Shown here: positions 23,984-36,600 of the stretch, piece after piece | How the letters are laid out: the number at the start of each line of letters is the position of its first letter | How positions within the stretch are numbered: position 1 is the first letter of the stretch | Assembly: GCA_025602905.1 (NCBI GenBank) | Contig: JAHLKI010000037.1 | Span: forward strand, 1-64,000 | Reading direction: 5' to 3' | DNA: 64,000 bases | From: Phlyctochytrium arcticum | Taxonomy: Eukaryota; Chytridiomycota; Chytridiomycetes; Chytridiales; Chytridiaceae | The notes under the pieces: generated by a model | What the model saw: the letters and a program-made list of their open reading frames with translations, nothing else | Told to the model about the DNA's origin: nothing | Database searches by the model: none | Program-made: the position numbers and the translations under genes

Positions 23984-25147
23984 TCACCGCATCCGGTCAA
24001 TGGTAGACTTGAAAAAAGGCTGGTTCACACGCACATCAATCTTGCGGCTATTCTCGGCCTTGGGCATCATACTCTCCACCAGCCAATCCACATCGCTCAC
24101 CCGCCACTGCCACTTTAAAAACCACTCTCCAGCTTCATCCAGCTCGAAAATCTCATCCCACGGCGTAAAATGCGGGCTCACAAACTGGAGTTCGACTCGC
24201 TCCCGCCGGTCTTTGAGCAAAGGCATCTCGCTCCGGGTATCAAACACGACAAATTCCAGGTCCACCGTAGCACGCACGTCCACCCGGAAATACACTCCGT
24301 CGTCCATCGCTCGCTGCATCACCTCTTTTTGCCGGGGATGCGAGGTAAACGTATTGTCTTCCTTGGGCATCACCAGCTCAATCAGCGACCACCACTGCTG
24401 CGCAATGTACCCCGCGGGAGCTGGGTACGGTCCGTACGTAAAGTGTAATCCAGAAACGGACAACTGAGGTTCCCCCTTGAGTCGAAACTCGACTCTTTTG
24501 TTTTGCTTCTTTAATTTCCTGGCCCCCTCTGCAAACCGGTCCGCCACGGCCCGCACCATCACCGGCCTTAGTCGTTCTTCATCCACAGCCCGCTCCGGAT
24601 CCGACAGTGCCGCAAACATCTCTTTTGTCACCGCCGCTGCATCCTGACAAAACTGGTTCGGGAAATTGTACGTTGGGTGATTCATGTGTTTCCGCGCTCG
24701 GGCCGTTCCCACTGCCAGGAAATGCTTGTCTCTCAGTGCAGACCAGAGTGTAGGTCTCGGTCGGCGTGATGGCGACGAGTCGAGGAGCCAAGGGTAGTCG
24801 GCGATACTGGCTGCAGATGTTACGCCGGCTTGCTTTTTGAATAAACTGGGGATGGGAAATCGTGACTTTTGTTGTGGTCTTTTTGTTGTGGTAGAGTTGT
24901 TGCTGGGTGGTGGTTGCTGCTGCTGGGATGGCTGCGATGGTGGAGATGGTGTGGGTGATGAAGTATTTGTTGGTTGATTCGTCGTCCTAGATTCACTATC
25001 CTGAACCGTTGCTTGCGTAGCTTGCGACGACGCAAATCGTAGGCATTTGTTGAACCCGTACTGCCTTGAAATCCCTTTTGATGAATGGCTATAGAGCGGG
25101 AGACCTGCCCGCAGGCATCGCTGCGTTGTCGTCGTCGTTGCAACCAT
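23984..25147 (-). CDS. Predicted mitochondrial protein of unknown function (387 aa)
   Basis: A single-exon frame from ATG 25147 to TGA 23984. The N-terminus is rich in Arg, Ser and Thr with no acidic residues for the first 45 positions (MVATTTTTQRCLRAGLPLYS), as in a mitochondrial presequence. A Pro/Gln/Thr-rich linker (residues about 55-95) follows, then a compact C-terminal domain of about 250 residues. That domain contains RLKGEPQLSVSGLHFTYGPY, IAQQWWSLIELVMP and WFLKWQWRVSDVDWLVESMM. The alternating hydrophobic and aromatic strands recall Tim44/Mba1/mL45-type domains, which bind mitoribosomes at the inner membrane, but I cannot confirm this. The gene lies between PP2C and the glucosidase gene, divergent from the latter. 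Confidence 0.7.
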   Translation of the reverse strand: MVATTTTTQRCLRAGLPLYSHSSKGISRQYGFNKCLRFASSQATQATVQDSESRTTNQPTNTSSPTPSPPSQPSQQQQPPPSNNSTTTKRPQQKSRFPIPSLFKKQAGVTSAASIADYPWLLDSSPSRRPRPTLWSALRDKHFLAVGTARARKHMNHPTYNFPNQFCQDAAAVTKEMFAALSDPERAVDEERLRPVMVRAVADRFAEGARKLKKQNKRVEFRLKGEPQLSVSGLHFTYGPYPAPAGYIAQQWWSLIELVMPKEDNTFTSHPRQKEVMQRAMDDGVYFRVDVRATVDLEFVVFDTRSEMPLLKDRRERVELQFVSPHFTPWDEIFELDEAGEWFLKWQWRVSDVDWLVESMMPKAENSRKIDVRVNQPFFKSTIDRMR

Positions 25148-25701
25148 TCCCCTTCCTACTTCTGATCACGAACGTTTGTCAAAAGTTCAAAACCCACAAG
25201 TTCATTTCGCATAATCTGGTTGTCAGGGCAACAAGGGTTTTACGCCGAACTTCAGTCTTGTGTTCGTTATGCACTTTCTTCCTTATAAAAGCTTCTTGCA
25301 AAACCAAAAACCAATTGCGTTTTGTAGCATCCCAAAACACATGGAGCAAGGAAAAAGCATTCCTTGCCCATAATAAGTGAAGAGATACCATATTTACTCT
25401 TCCCAGCATTTGTCCCGTATACGCCATCACGGATCATAAAGATGGAGTAACTCTACATGCGGGTATTTGATCGAAAGCGGAAATAATGGTTGGATGTACG
25501 CAGCAGCACCAAAAGAAAAGTCTTGATGCTTGCGTTGAGTAGATCCAAAAGTCATTTTCGCTTTGCAAAAGTTCAAACAATTGTGGAAGAGGAAATTTTC
25601 TGGGTATTTATAGCGGTTGAAAAGTGGCGCAGCGACAAGCCACTCACTGTCATCAGCACCTTTGGGACCTTCCGACACCTTTGCTTTGCAGTGTCCCGAC
25701 G
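25148..25701. promoter_or_regulatory. Divergent promoter region, mitochondrial protein / glucosidase II alpha
   Basis: 554 bases between divergent start codons. An in-frame ATG at 25624 upstream of the glucosidase start would add 26 residues that do not look like a signal peptide. No clear TATA box is near either start. Confidence 0.4.
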
Positions 25702-28700
25702 ATGATGATCACCTTTCGTAGTAGTAGCAATAGTCTTCCCGCAATGGGCTCACTCCTTCTTTCGCTCACCTTGCTGATCGGACTCTTCACTCCCGGCGCT
25801 CACATGGTCAAACACGGCGACTTTAAACGCTGCGACCAATCCGGATTCTGCGTACGGCAATCCGCGTATGCCGATCTCGCCGACAAAAAACCGGGGTTCA
25901 CGTCCCCTTACTCGATCGTCAAGGACACTCTCCACCTTGACGCCACCAAAAGTCTATTGACCGCTCAACTACTGGACACGATCCATAAAGTCCCGTATAC
26001 ACTCGAAATCACCTTTTTGGAACGTGATACGACTCGAGTCAAGATTCAGGAAGCGAGACCGTTGAAACCCCGGTATGAACTTCCCCCCGATTTTGCGTTG
26101 GATTCAAAGTATCCTGCAACGACACCCTGTCGACTGGTCAACACTTCGTTTATCGAATTTGGAGATGCGTACCAGAACTCGGTCATGATCCAGGCCGACC
26201 CGTTTCAATTTGAAGTGGCTACGCGTGGCGTCCCCGCATTCTCGTTTAACGAAAAGGGGTATTTCTACTATGAGCATTTTCGGAATAAGGAGGAACCTCC
26301 TGCGTTGGCGAATCAGGCTGACAATGCCGATGGAACGTTGCAGCCTGCTGCTACTGAACCGGAGAAAGCGGATGATGAGATTTCGAAATTGGAGGAGAAG
26401 ACAAAGAGTGATATGTGGGAAGAACATTTTAATGGAAAGACGGATTCTAAACCCAATGGTAATGTTTGCCCACACACATCCATACCGTTTGTTGCTATTT
26501 CATCACTCAATGATTTTGCGATTTAGGCCCAACTTCTATCGGATTCGATGTGACATTCCCGGGTGCAGCTGACGTGTACGGAATCGCCGAGCACGCCACC
26601 GACTTTTCCCTCAAATCCACCAGGTTAGTCCCCTACCCAGCCATCATTTCCTGCTGTCCCTGACCCAACAACATTTTCATCTATAGGGGAGAGAACAAGG
26701 CGTACGATCAGCCCTACCGCATGTACAACCTGGATGTGTTTGAGTACATTCTGGATAGCCCCATGGCACTCTACGGATCTGTGCCATTCATGATGTCGCA
26801 TAAGAAGGGTGTGTCGGCCGGTGTGTTTTGGCTCAATGCGGCCGAAATGTGGATCGATGTTGAGCGGTCGAAAGGGCAGGGGGCGTTGGTAAGTCTTTTG
26901 TTTCTAGTGCGAATTGTTACGGGAAAAATGAACGTTTGGGAATAGGCAAACCTGGCCAGTTATTTACCGTTTGGGACCTCTAAACATACGAGTGTGACGT
27001 CTACCACCACCCACTGGATGGCCGAGTCGGGTGCCCTCGATTTCTTCATTTTTGTCGGATCCCAACCCACCGACATTTTCAATTCCTATACCGCACTCAC
27101 GGGGCGCCCATCCCTCCCCCAATCGTTTGCGACAGCCTACCACCAATGCCGCTGGAACTACAATGACGAAAAAGACGTGGCGGCCGTTGACGCCGGGTTT
27201 GAGGAGCACGATATACCCTATGATGTCCTCTGGCTCGATATTGAACATACGGATGGGAAACGGTATTTTACCTGGGACAAGACCAAATTCCCTACCCCCG
27301 AAATCATGCAACAGAACCTGTCCGTTAAAGGCCGCAAAATGGTGACGATTATCGACCCCCATATCAAACGCGACGATGCCTACTCTGTCAACAAGGAAGC
27401 CAAAGACTTGGATTTATTCGTCAAAGATAAGGACGGGAATGATGTCGAAGGATGGTGTTGGCCCGGCAACTCGAATTGGATCGATTACACGAACCCGAAA
27501 GCCCGCGAATACTGGGCCCGGAAATTCTTGTTTACGGAATATAAAGGCTCGACGCCGTCGCTTTATACTTGGAATGATATGAATGAACCGAGTGTGTTTA
27601 CGGGCCCCGAAACGACCATGCAGAAAGATGCATTGCATACAGGAAAAGTCGAACATCGCGATGTCCATAACGTCTATGGAACACTTATGCACCGATCCAC
27701 GTATGAAGGCCACCTCCTCCGATCCGATCATAAAGACCGACCCTTTGTTCTTTCCCGAGCCTTCTTTGCGGGAACACAACGCTATGGCCCCATTTGGACC
27801 GGCGACAACATGGCCCAATGGGATCACATGGAAGCCTCTGTCCCCATGATTCTCTCTCTCGGCGTCTCGGGAATCACCTTCTCGGGTGCCGACGTCGGCG
27901 GGTTTTTCGGCAACCCTGATGCGGATTTATTGGTGAGATGGTATCAGGTCGCAGCCTTTCAACCGTTTTTTAGAGCTCATGCTCATATCGATACCAAACG
28001 CCGGGAACCCTGGTTGTTTGGGGAACCCTACGCGAGCCTGATCCGAACGGCGATTCGAAGGCGCTATGCCCTGCTTCCGACTATTTATACATTGTTTTGG
28101 GAGGCAAAGGAGAATGGGGCGCCTGTTAACCGGTAAGTAAAAAAAACATTTACATTTTTGGTGTAATTTTCTAATTTTTTTTGTTTTGGTAGACCGATGG
28201 TAGCCGTATTCCCTCAAGACGAAAAAACCTTTGCGATGGGAGATCAGTATATGCTCGGCACTAGTCTGGTCATCAAACCCGTCGGCAAAGATAAATCCAG
28301 TATCGATCTATACCTTCCCACATCTGAGGTAAAACCCCCTTTCCTCGCCTAAATTCATCATCATCATTAACCCTCTTTTTTATAAAAGGTTTGGTATGAT
28401 TACGACACGTTTGCGCGCGTCACACCTAAAAGCGATGGAATCCTGACGGTTGCGACGCCGTTGGAGACCATGCCGGTTATCCTACGCGGAGGAAGTATTG
28501 TTACAAGGCGGGACCGGATGAGACGGTCCTCGACTCTGATGCGCCGGGATCCCTATACGCTAGTAGTTGCTTTGGATCACCAGGGTGAAGCAAAAGGCCA
28601 CATCTACATTGACGACGGGCATACCTTCAACTACACATCCGGAACATATATCCACTCCACCTTTTCATTCTCCAACAACATTCTCTCCGCCACTCCTACC

Positions 28701-28907
28701 AATACTCTCTCAGATAAGGATATAGAGGCGATTGGATCCCGGGTCGAGAGGATTATCCTTGTCGGTGCTAAATCTGAACCAAAGAGTGTGGTTGTTGACG
28801 GAAGGACATTGGAAGTTGAGGGACTGAAAGTTGAGGGGGGGTATAGGGTTGTGATTAAGGATCCGGGAGTGTGGGTTGGACGGAGTTGGGAGGTTAATGT
28901 TGGATGA
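25702..28907 (+). CDS. GANAB: Glucosidase II alpha subunit, GH31 (ER N-glycan trimming)
   Basis: It removes the two inner alpha-1,3-linked glucoses from N-glycans in the ER lumen and drives the calnexin cycle. Seen: signal peptide (start ATG 25702, hydrophobic core [18 protein letters not shown]), then [16 protein letters not shown], which is typical of the family, an acidic linker, [18 protein letters not shown], and the GH31 catalytic core with [17 protein letters not shown], the nucleophile block [21 protein letters not shown] and [19 protein letters not shown]. Introns are 26459-26526, 26624-26686, 26889-26945, 28133-28192 and 28329-28388, all phase-consistent. The C-terminal beta domain ends WEVNVG at 28907 with no HDEL signal, as usual for alpha subunits held by the beta subunit. 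The start was preferred over ATG 25624 because it gives a clean signal peptide. Confidence 0.95.
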
Positions 28908-29005
28908 AGAGGAATCATTGGTGTTTCTTGTGGACTCTGTATATATATATATCTTGAAGTGTGTTTTCCTCATATATAAAGAAAAATGGGTATCAGAATT
29001 CATTC

Positions 29006-29230
29006 CTATACAAAAAACAAGCTAAAACTACCTCCTATACCCCAATATCTCCGCCAACCCATCCCTCTCCGTGGCCTTAATATATACTCTTCCCACGCTT
29101 CCTCCTCTGCACTCGTCTGCGTTCCGGCAATATACATGTGAGCACCCGCTGCGACAGCCACAAAGGTTCCAAAGGCCATAAACCACGGTAAGAGGATTTT
29201 TGTGAGGGGGTTCGTGGTCGTATCCGCCAT
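29006..29230 (-). pseudogene. Tandem copy of the J-protein membrane tail (74-codon frame, frameshifted end)
   Basis: The frame begins ATGGCGGAT directly after the TAA of the J-protein gene and reads MADTTTNPLTKILLPWFM, then AFGTFVAVAAGAHMYIAGTQ, nearly identical to the last 55 residues of the neighbour. A two-base insertion in the GAGTATAT region shifts the end out of frame, giving ILRPRRGMGWRRYWGIG instead of the parental ending. Relative to the parent, about 45 bases are deleted upstream of the membrane segment. It may be a decaying duplicate or a new small membrane protein; I see no promoter of its own. Confidence 0.65.
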
Positions 29231-29934
29231 TTACCTCCGATACCCCAATATCTCCGCCAACCCATCCCTCTCCCTCGCCTTAATATACTCTTCCCACGCT
29301 TCTTCTTCCGCACTCGTCTGCGTTCCGGCAATATACATGTGAGCACCCGCTGCGACAGCCACAAACGTTCCGAAACCCATAAACCACGGTGCAAGGATTT
29401 TCATGGCGCCCATAGGTTCACCCCCGTCCCCCGAGAACGGACTGGGTTCGTGGTCGTATCCGCCGTCAAACCTCCCATACTGCTTTTCAGGTCGAAACAG
29501 GAAAGAGGATCGGGGGGAGTTTTTGAGACGGTCGTATTCGGCTTTTTGGACCGGATCGGATAAGAGGGCGTAAGCGTTTTGGACCTGAATGTATTTTTCG
29601 TGGCATGCCCTTCGGTCAGACTCTGATCGGGTTAATGTCCTATCTGGATGGAAATTCATTGACAACTATATATACATAAAAACGCGTGAGAAAATAAAAA
29701 CCAACACTCAAATACAAAATGTACCTTGTAATACTGGGATTTGAGTTCTTTGGCCCGCACATCGGGTCGGACGTCCAGGACTTCGTAGGGGGATGTAGGT
29801 GAATCCCAGCGCCGGGGGGATGGGAATTGGGTGGAAGATGGACGACGGCCTGCAGTCTTGAAACATGATCCACAGGGTATGGCGATACGAGAGAATAGTC
29901 GGGGTGGTGGGGCCCCTGTCCGGGGGTAAATCAT
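29231..29934 (-). CDS. J-domain (DnaJ) membrane co-chaperone, probably mitochondrial
   Basis: J domains stimulate Hsp70 ATPase. Exon 1 is 29725-29934 (70 codons), the intron is 29666-29724, and exon 2 is 29231-29665; the protein is 214 residues. Seen: an Arg/Pro-rich N-terminus without acids (MIYPRTGAPPPRLFSRIAIP) suggesting a mitochondrial presequence, the J domain from SPYEVLDVRPDVRAKELK with helix III/IV ALLSDPVQKAEYDRLK, the HPD motif (NFHPDRT) at the exon 2 start, and one transmembrane segment (WFMGFGTFVAVAAGAHMYIA) near the C-terminus. It ends RDGLAEILGYRR. A second copy of this tail follows immediately downstream (29006-29230). Small membrane-anchored J proteins of this type occur in mitochondria and ER, and the compartment is inferred only from the N-terminus. 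Confidence 0.82.
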
Positions 29935-30254
29935 CGTTTTTTGTTACCTTACATGGAAAGGGATTGAGGTAAGAGGAGGTTTTTTGGAAATTGGAGGTTT
30001 CTTCGATCGCGATGTGTCAGAGCTTTGTGGCGCGCACTACTTATGTCTTATGAGGTTTCCTCGATTCCACCATCTTTGGATTTGGGAGTATTACACCTTC
30101 TGCCGACTATAAAGAAACTTATGAAACAGCAAACCGTACGAGTAATTGGGATGCCAATGTCTAAATTTCAGGGCGAAATATTTGTTCAAACAAAAAAAAA
30201 AGTAACAAGGGAGAGAAAGTATTGAGAGAAAATGAGGTGCCAAAAAAAAGGAAA
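29935..30254. other. Intergenic region J-protein promoter / epsin 3' flank
   Basis: 320 bases; contains an A-rich tract near 30190. No gene or repeat is supported. Confidence 0.5.
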
Positions 30255-32998
30255 TCAGAAAAACGATCCTTGTTGTTGGGCCTGCGGGTTCCCAAACGCC
30301 GTATTCTGTTGTTGAGGGAATTGTTGTTGTTGTTGGCCAAACGGTTGTTGTTGCTGCTGCAATGGCTGTTGTTGTTGTTGAGGATTAAAACCACCCGGTT
30401 GTTGCTGCTGCTGCATGTTCATGCCAAATGGATTCGCACCACCGGTATTTTGCATACCCATTCCCATGCCAGCAGCCCCGCCAAACGGCGTTGCGGGATT
30501 CGATGTGCTCCCAAACGCTCCAGGCTGGTTCATCCCAGGGGTAGTACGAGGATTAAAGGCGTTGTTACTACCACCACCAGTGGCATTAAATGCGTTTTGT
30601 CCGGCCAGTTGCGACAACGTAGGTTGTGCAGGTTTAGGACTCTCCCATTGGAATTTATTATTGTTGGGGGTTCCAGTTTGGAACGGGTTTTTGGCGGCGG
30701 CGGGGGAGGAGAAGGCATTGTTGGATCCTTTGGCCAAACTGCTCGCATCCAGATTGACGAGATCGGTCGTATTCCTGCCTCCGGGAGTGCCGAAACCGCC
30801 TCCTGTGTTGTGCTGCGATAGGAAGCCGGCAGCACCGCCGGTTTGGTGCTGAGAGGGGTAGCCACCGCCGGTATTGTGCTGGGGGAAGAAACCACCACCA
30901 GTGTTGTTCTGTGATAAAGGCTAAAAATGAATAATTAGATATGCCTTGAGCGTAAATAGAGACATATGGCATAACAAACCTGGAATCCACCAGTGGAATG
31001 TGATGTAATTCCAAAACCGCCGGTTGAATGTGATGTGACATTTCCAAATCCACCCGTTGAATGAGACGCGACGCCGCCAAACCCTCCACCGGTGTTGTTG
31101 ACAGACAATGCCTGTTGCGGGGTCAAATTTCCGCCAAAGCCGCCACCCGTGGAATGCATAGGTAAGGCCGATGACTATCGACATGTTCATTAGGATCCAA
31201 ACATCCGATAGGAATGAATTTCTATATGTCATACCTGAGTTCCAGAAGACGAACCTCCGAAGGGATTGAATTGTGTGCTTCCCGATACCGAGCCACTGCC
31301 CGTGTTTCTATTTGACTTTTAGCGCTGACCGTGTCTTAAATCTTAGACGCATACTTACTGTGACGTTCGACTTGCAGCCAAGCTAGCGAAAGGATCAATT
31401 GGTCCACTATTCGCCAAAAAAGAAACATTGATAAGCATAGGATTTAATAGTAAATGCCACAACTTTCACTTACGATCCACGAGCAAGCGCATCGCTTCCT
31501 TCCGGAATCTGTTGCTGCTGCTGTCCGGCATTTGACGCTTGGCCAAAAGGTGTACCACCAAACGGGTTAGACTGTTGAGCCTGATTGAACATCTGGTTTT
31601 GCATCTGTTGTTGTTGAAGCGCCTGCTGCTGGGCCAACTGTTGCTGTAGTTGTTGTTGCTGCTGTTGCTGCATCATGTACTGTTGCTGATATTGCTGTTG
31701 CTGCTGAGCAAACACATCGTTTCCACCAAAACCAGCGAATGGGTCATATCCTCCCCCTTGCTGCTGTTGTTGTTGTGGCTGTTGACCATAGGGATTGGCG
31801 GGGGTCGTATCCTCGAGACCACCAAAGAAATCAATAATGTTATCATCCTTCTTTTCATTCTTGACGGCCTCATCTCTTTCACGCATTCGTCGTTCAATCG
31901 CTTCCTTCTCACTCAGTTCCAATGCCTTTTGCACGTCAAGCTCCCTATTCCAAAAATTAACATCGTTTTTCGTAAAGCAATGCACCCAAATAAAGAAACA
32001 TACTCTTGAGTCATGGCCTTTCGGCGGGATTCGTCGGTTTGAGCCGTTTTTCTACTTTCTTCCAAAGCTTTTTGTAATTCCCGGTCCTCATTGTAATAAG
32101 TTCCGTTACCACCAGCACTTCCAGACGCAGCTGCAGCTGGACCCGATCCTTCCGTCATCCGTCCGCGCATATCGGCTCTTGTTTGTCGAGCTTCACGCAG
32201 GCGACTTTCGTCGGCCAACAATGCTGTGATATCTTTACACTTTTGACGAACTGTAAAAGTAATTAGCTTTTCCTGATCCAGTTACGCTCGCAAACAGATT
32301 TACCGTTCGCGCCCTGATCCTTTCCGTCATCATCTATGTATTGGAACTCTTTCAAGGTTTTGATGACATAGAGATTTTCGCGAGCGTAGGCAATGACTGC
32401 TTCAGATCCGGTATGGAGCAAGTAATCAAGCAGAGTGAGGGCCTTAAAACTCCAAGTTATGACCCGCAGAGATCCTTGATAAAAGCTCCTAGAATACCTT
32501 GAAAACGTGACGCCAGTTCTTGCCGTGATCATTCAATCGTTTGTCTATCATTTCCATAATTTCTAAAAAGTCTCGGCTGTTGAAAGGCAGTTGTTAGATT
32601 GGAAACCTCTGTCTCGGCGTCAAAACTCCGGCCAAACTTACTGGTTATAACTTGATTGTGAGATTTCTGCCATCAATGATCCCGAAGGTCCCCACTGTCA
32701 AATTGTAAGACTTTGTCATGTTCTCGGATACTCCGAAAAGTGCTCTTACTGGGTCATTTGATGTCGCTTGGCTGAAGAGAAGATGGACTGCGGTAAGCAC
32801 ATCCGCCAAGATGATGGTCAGAAAAGCAAGAAGACACTCACCGAACTTTGATTTGCATATCGGAGTAACCCTTGGTATAGTTCTTGCTAAAATTTGACAA
32901 AGGCAAAGGTTTCGTCAACCACAATCCCAACGCGTCGCAATCGCAAACGGTAGAACATACGCCGAACGCAGCAGACTCTTCCCCAGTTGTTTTGACAT
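30255..32998 (-). CDS. ENT1: Epsin (ENTH-domain endocytic clathrin adaptor)
   Basis: Epsins bind PtdIns(4,5)P2, ubiquitinated cargo and EH-domain proteins at clathrin-coated pits. I placed the start at 32998 because a 38-base first exon (MSKQLGKSLLRSA) joins cleanly to KNYTKGYSDMQIKVR, matching the yeast Ent1/2 N-terminus. The ENTH core follows: ATSNDPWGPSGSLM, IDKRLNDHGKNWRHVFK, LDYLLHTGSEAVIAYARENL and YVIKTLKEFQYIDDDGKDQG. Then come two UIM-like segments (LQKALEESRKT; VQKALELSEKEA), a very Gln-rich region encoded by CAG/CAA runs (31500-31800 and 30290-30420), and several NPF motifs for EH-domain binding. The C-terminus is QGSFF. About nine introns are present, some with repeated HSTGGF-type units around 30900-31160. 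Confidence 0.92.
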
Positions 32999-33651
32999 TG
33001 TGCTGGTCTAGTTTATTGGGGAGTTTGGGAAGGTGAATGGAAAAGTTCAAGATGGCACGGAAGGCCGTAATTGCTGAAGGCGGAGTATCGGCAGCTGCCT
33101 CCCGCTCAGGGTGATTTCGCAAGCTGCGGGAACGAGTAGCGGCCAAGGGGGCCTTGAGAGTTCTGGTCTTGCCCGTCGGAAGGATGTAGGTGGGAAGGAG
33201 CGTATGATGCTGCAAGGTCAATACTGGCAGATGGTGGTCCAAACTGAAATCCTGTGATTCTGCAGCTTTGGCAAATTCAGGAGGCCGTGACCGCGTCGTG
33301 GCTTTCACAAAGTTGCCTCTGTTTTCAGCAAATACCAGAAATATACAAATACCGCACTCCTATATACACAGGCCAAGGATCAAACGATCTCTGCCAATAA
33401 CACAAACGGCAAATCAAAGGACGGAACACGGGAACAAACTTGGCGAAAATCAACGCCTGAAAATGGAGCAATGATGCCGGGTGGACGGCAAAGAGGCGCA
33501 AGACCGCTGAGCAACTTATACTAGAGGAAGAAATTTGTGCATAGCCTTCATACTCGAGTATATAGGCAAGGATAGTGAAAAGATCCAAGGATCCCGGAGG
33601 GCTGCTGGTTTGGCAAGAACATCAAGTTTGAAGAACATTGGATCATCAACC
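32999..33651. promoter_or_regulatory. Divergent promoter region epsin / INTS6
   Basis: About 650 bases between divergent start codons. A minus-strand frame covering 32999-33308 is open for about 100 codons (for example LDHHLPVLTLQHHTLLPTYI) but has no family resemblance and lies immediately upstream of the well-supported epsin start, so I read it as leader or promoter sequence. Confidence 0.45.
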
Positions 33652-36600
33652 ATGTTGTTCATCTTTGTGCTTGATTCAAGCACTTCCATGAACCGCAAGT
33701 TCTCGGAAAATATGACCTATCTTGATAGTGCAAAGGCTGCCATCAGTCATTTCTTCAAGGTCTGATTCTCTTTCTCAGTAGACGACCTCCTATGAATCGT
33801 TTCTTATGACCTGATGTAGCGGGAACAAGCATTTGCCCAGCGCAAGGACAACAAGTACATGTTGGTTTCATATGAGGAACCATACTACAAGGTAATGCCG
33901 TCCATTCAGTGAAAGTGATTGACCCTGTTCGATCAAAGCCCATAGCCGTCAACTGACTTGTGGTGGTCAGACATTACTTGACACAGATGATGAAAAGGTC
34001 CTTCTTCGCGAGCTGAAACTTATACGTGCAAGCGATATATCTGTAGCAGGTGCTAGCTTTGGTGCTGCATTTGAGTATCTAGACTGCTATGGCCGTAAGA
34101 GGGATCCAATCGGACTAGTGAGTTTCGTTGATCATAGTTGCCAATCTGGTAGTTACCGTTCTGATTCATGTATGTAAAGGGGCGCTATCCAGCGAATGCA
34201 GAGACGACCCTCATGTTTTGGTTTACGGATGGTTCAAGCTTTATGGAAAAGACTGGAGAAACATGGAGCCTGACAAACCAGGTACCTCGAAACTCTCTGA
34301 TTTACAACTTGCTGAGCCTGGTTTGATGCCGTATCTAGTTAAACATCCCACGACTGCGCAGTCCTGGGTCGGAATTCTACCCCGAGCCGTTTCGGTGGGA
34401 TCAGCGACTATTCACCTTTTGGCTAACTCCCGAAATCGATCCGAACAGTCGCGTAATGGAAATGAGCCGAGTCATGGGAGGTTTGTCATTGTCTATACTC
34501 GCTCTTGGTGTAGAGACATACCAACAAGTATTGAAGGGCAGTGGTGGCAAATTCCCAATCCAACTTACCTCCTACAATGCATTGACAATTGTGTGCAAAC
34601 GCCAGTCCATGCCAACGTGTTTCCGCTAGCACCCATATGTCACATCGAGGGTGTTCTTTTGCATCTGATGGAGCATCCTGGTAAGCCTTTGTACGCACTA
34701 GGTTATTCGGACTGTCTGCTGACCTGCGCTTTTTACAGACACTTCGAAATGGCATAGCACTTCAGAACAGAGTGAACCGCCTTCGGAAACGTTATTGTTG
34801 TACTGCACACGCACATCTACTCGCAACTTTCCCATTCCAGAACCCTTCTGGGTCCCAGCAGAGTCCGGCGGCAAAAGTCCACCAAACGTAACGTACCATT
34901 CGCATTCACCCACACCTAATACGAAGCTAAAATGGAACCGTAATATTAGCTTTTACGAACAAGTCACCCGCACATCTACTACACGAGATCCCCCGACATA
35001 TACCCCATCCCCGAGAATTTTCCCATCGACCGATTCAATATAGACCAAAACTGCAAGATTGTACGAGAACTAATGCAGCAGCCTGGGCAACCTAGCTGGA
35101 CCGTACGTTCCCTCATGACACGCACATCATCTTCACAGTCTAATGCCGCCCGGGAATATAGTTGTATGTGAAAGGCAGTGATGGAACAAATGGATTTGGA
35201 AAACCGTTTGGTACATTGAAATATAGTGGAAGTACGCAGACGGTCAGTCTGTACATCATGCCATATGCCTTTCCCCCACTGTTTGCCATGATACGTGAGT
35301 TATTTTTTCTTTGCCTACGCGTAAGTTTTTTTGGAAATAACCAAATGCAGTTCCATTGCGAAGACGCCAAGCTCCGCAACCTGTGACTTCCCAAATTATT
35401 TCAGACTTCCACTCGTATGTGTATAGCGTACCTGCGTATTACCGAGAGGTAAGTTTGTCCTCTGTAATCGCAGGTTGATGGCTCGAGAGCTGACGTTGAT
35501 TTTCTTGTAGCCTTTGCGACGAGCTATGGCAGCGATCGGGCTGCAGCAGCTATGGCCAAAAGAGTTGCCGGTCGACATCCATCCTGAAATCCTGCAAAAA
35601 AACCAGGATGCATCGGTCAAGGTATGTGCCTGCCTTCCTTGCTATGGGTGCCATTGCCAATCCTTCCGTTCATTTTTAGGCAGCGAATGAGCTCACACGA
35701 GTGTATCAAGACCTTCGTGGTCGACGGGCAGTTCGACAATTGGTATGTACGCCGGTCGCGCGCGCCAAGCTTTACCGTCATGTTTTTTGCTGACGTTGGA
35801 TGTTTAGAAACCGTCAACCAAACCTCGAACCCCACCCACATTCCACTGGCCTAAACACCCCTCCGAAATCCCGCGGGACCAATTAATCTTTAATGTGGAT
35901 CAGATGCGACAGGAGCTCATTGCGGCTATCGACGGCCCGGGGCCTGTCATTCAGCGATTTTTGCAGGCTGAGCGTGAATTGGCTACTCATGCAGCAGACT
36001 TGTTGACGGGGCCTGCCCTTACATCCGACTTTTCGGGTGAAGAGGAGCAACAGTCCGACGAGGATGATGGCAGTGACAGGACAGAGCCAATGGTAATTCC
36101 GCAGGAGGCTCAAGCCGCATCCATGGCTGCAACAGAGCAGGTTGAGACTCGGATTGAGCCGGTTGATGCAATGGAGGTTGATTTGCAGCCATCGACAACT
36201 TCTCAACCTCTCCCTACGTCTGCCAAACCAGACGCGTATGTGGCCACACCACCAATCACCAGCTCCTACACTACCTACGCCCCACCTCCCTCACCAACAG
36301 CCCTCACCCCAACCACCCCCTCTCCCATTTTACATAGTCCGCCTCTAGCGTTACCCGCCAGTCGACATTCTACCCCACCACCCCGCTCCAATTCTCCCAT
36401 CGCCCCAGCTATATCCCCCCTCCGCGAACCCCAAACCCTCTGGACCCCAGTCGCGTCCTTTGCATCCATTCGAGCCGACTTGCACTCCCTCCTCTGGCAG
36501 TTCCCGCGGTATTACAATGAAGCAGCTTTACTCGATATTCTGGATGGAGTGCCCAGAATGCAGTCTCTGACACTTCTGGAACGCGCCAAATTGCTGGAAC

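Noticed and set aside
24000..24467. 155-codon plus-strand frame
   Set aside because: Antisense of the well-formed 387-residue mitochondrial-type protein.
30222..30821. 199-codon plus-strand Leu-rich open frame
   Set aside because: It is the antisense of the CAG/CAA-rich epsin exon; poly-Leu is the expected mirror of poly-Gln.
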